From assembly GCA_029776125.1 (NCBI GenBank), contig JARVJS010000144.1:1-6007 (forward strand): 6,007 bases of DNA, given 5' to 3'. The translations under genes were made by a program, and so were the position numbers. This document shows positions 5,300 through 6,007 of this stretch, in pieces (position 1 is the stretch's first letter; every line of letters starts with the position of its first letter). Source of the DNA: Nitrososphaeria archaeon. GTDB taxonomy: Archaea > Thermoproteota > Nitrososphaeria > JACIWG01. The notes under the pieces were generated by a model that was not told the origin of the DNA, did no database searches, and saw only the letters and a program-made list of their open reading frames with translations.

Positions 5300-6007
5300 A
5301 TGGGTAGAGATTTGAATTCAGAAAATTCTATTACGATAAAAGCATATTTTTTCGGCTTATTGGTAATATTTGCTTCCGTCTATGCCCAATATTTCATTGG
5401 AGGTTTGAACGAGATATCGGGGACGCTTCTTGTGTACGGAATACCCATCCTAGTTACAGGTCTAATTTGGGGAAGAACAGTTATCAGAAAGTCTCTTAAT
5501 CACTTATATGTTGCCCTTAAGTTCGGTTTAGGGTACTTTGGAGCCTTCACGCTTCTAGGCACGTTTGCAAGTATTGTAATCCTATTTATCCTATTAGAGA
5601 TTGATCCTACTACAGTGAGTCTTTTAAATCACCCCAATCCTGTAATACCTACATCGCCCGAAAGGGCATGGTTAATGGTGGGCTTTTCTTTCTTAGTGGT
5701 AGGGCCATCTGAAGAATATTTGTTCAGAGGTTTTATTTATGGGGGTTTATTAAGCATTTTCAGAAATCGTCACTGGCTTTTTTTAGCGTTCATTTCATCA
5801 CTACTATTTGCCAGTGTTCACCTTTACTATGCATTAGTGTATGGGGTAGCCTCTTTAGTCATATTTGCTGACCTAATAACCTTTGGTATGGCCATGGCAG
5901 CCACATATTACGTATCAAACGGGAACCTTCTAATACCTTCAATCGTCCATGGGCGCTCTCGCTTTCTTGTTGCGGGCTATGTTTATGAATATGGCCGCGC
6001 CTCTCTA
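5300..6007 (+). CDS. CPBP (CAAX-protease/Abi) family intramembrane protease, 3'-truncated
   Basis: This is a multi-pass membrane protein of the CPBP/Rce1/Abi family, intramembrane proteases that use glutamate and histidine residues. 236 residues are visible and the frame is still open at the window edge. Membrane segments lie at about residues 15-35, 42-58, 80-102, 125-150, 158-180 and 183-203. The family motifs are SEEYLFR (EExxxR: Glu138, Glu139, Arg143), FASVHL with His174, and LLIPSIVHG with His217. The usual Asn four residues after the last His is not seen; the sequence there reads HGRSRFL, which may mark an error near the sequence end. The start ATG is the first after an in-frame TGA at 5291 and has a TATA box at the right distance. 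In prokaryotes such proteins act in bacteriocin immunity, membrane-anchor cleavage or unknown roles, and the substrate here is unknown. Confidence 0.9.
   Translation, partial: MGRDLNSENSITIKAYFFGLLVIFASVYAQYFIGGLNEISGTLLVYGIPILVTGLIWGRTVIRKSLNHLYVALKFGLGYFGAFTLLGTFASIVILFILLEIDPTTVSLLNHPNPVIPTSPERAWLMVGFSFLVVGPSEEYLFRGFIYGGLLSIFRNRHWLFLAFISSLLFASVHLYYALVYGVASLVIFADLITFGMAMAATYYVSNGNLLIPSIVHGRSRFLVAGYVYEYGRASL

Noticed and set aside
1..6007. CRISPR array, insertion sequence, toxin-antitoxin pair or riboswitch
   Set aside because: I looked on both strands and saw no spaced repeats, transposase motifs, terminal inverted repeats, paired small ORFs or known aptamer cores.

Overview
The window looks like a fragment of a thermophilic archaeal genome, most likely assembled from a hot-spring metagenome. 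The evidence is a tandem-ATPase archaeal Cdc48/VAT, a class I (archaeal-type) lysyl-tRNA synthetase, a tRNA gene with no encoded CCA, A/T-rich boxes placed as archaeal TATA elements about 26-30 bases before likely transcription starts, and short or absent leaders. The Cdc48 sequence reads most like those of Nitrososphaeria (Thaumarchaeota) and relatives. That placement comes from memory of the family, not from a search.

Layout. Bases 1 to about 75 are a GC-rich (about 67%) piece with a strongly GC-biased third codon position in one frame. It looks like Thermus-type bacterial DNA joined to the contig, probably by mis-assembly. From about 76 to 1629 lies the 5'-truncated Cdc48 gene (end of the N-terminal half missing, D1 and D2 ATPase domains present). 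After only 38 bases comes lysK (1668-3248), then a 111-residue archaeal protein of unknown function (3334-3669), then a GNAT acetyltransferase (3758-4273). All are on the + strand, and the last three each have a near-identical TTTATTAT(A/T) promoter box. A possible 50-residue membrane protein (4274-4426, - strand) converges on the acetyltransferase with touching stop codons. tRNA-Arg(GCG) is at 4440-4515.

Downstream of the tRNA, 4516-5299 is gene-poor. It holds small hairpins, what looks like a decayed gene on the - strand (4921-5113) and a divergent promoter-like box. From 5300 to the window end is a CPBP/Abi-type intramembrane protease, cut off by the end of the sequence.

The genes are mostly housekeeping: protein unfolding (Cdc48, with a proteasome-docking HbYX-like tail), lysine charging and arginine decoding. 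There is no clear operon logic, because each gene appears to carry its own promoter. I found no convincing novel defence or mobile system. The points most worth checking are the chimeric left end, the 44-base identity between the two Cdc48 ATPase domains, the decayed - strand gene, and the small membrane ORF overlapping the tRNA promoter.
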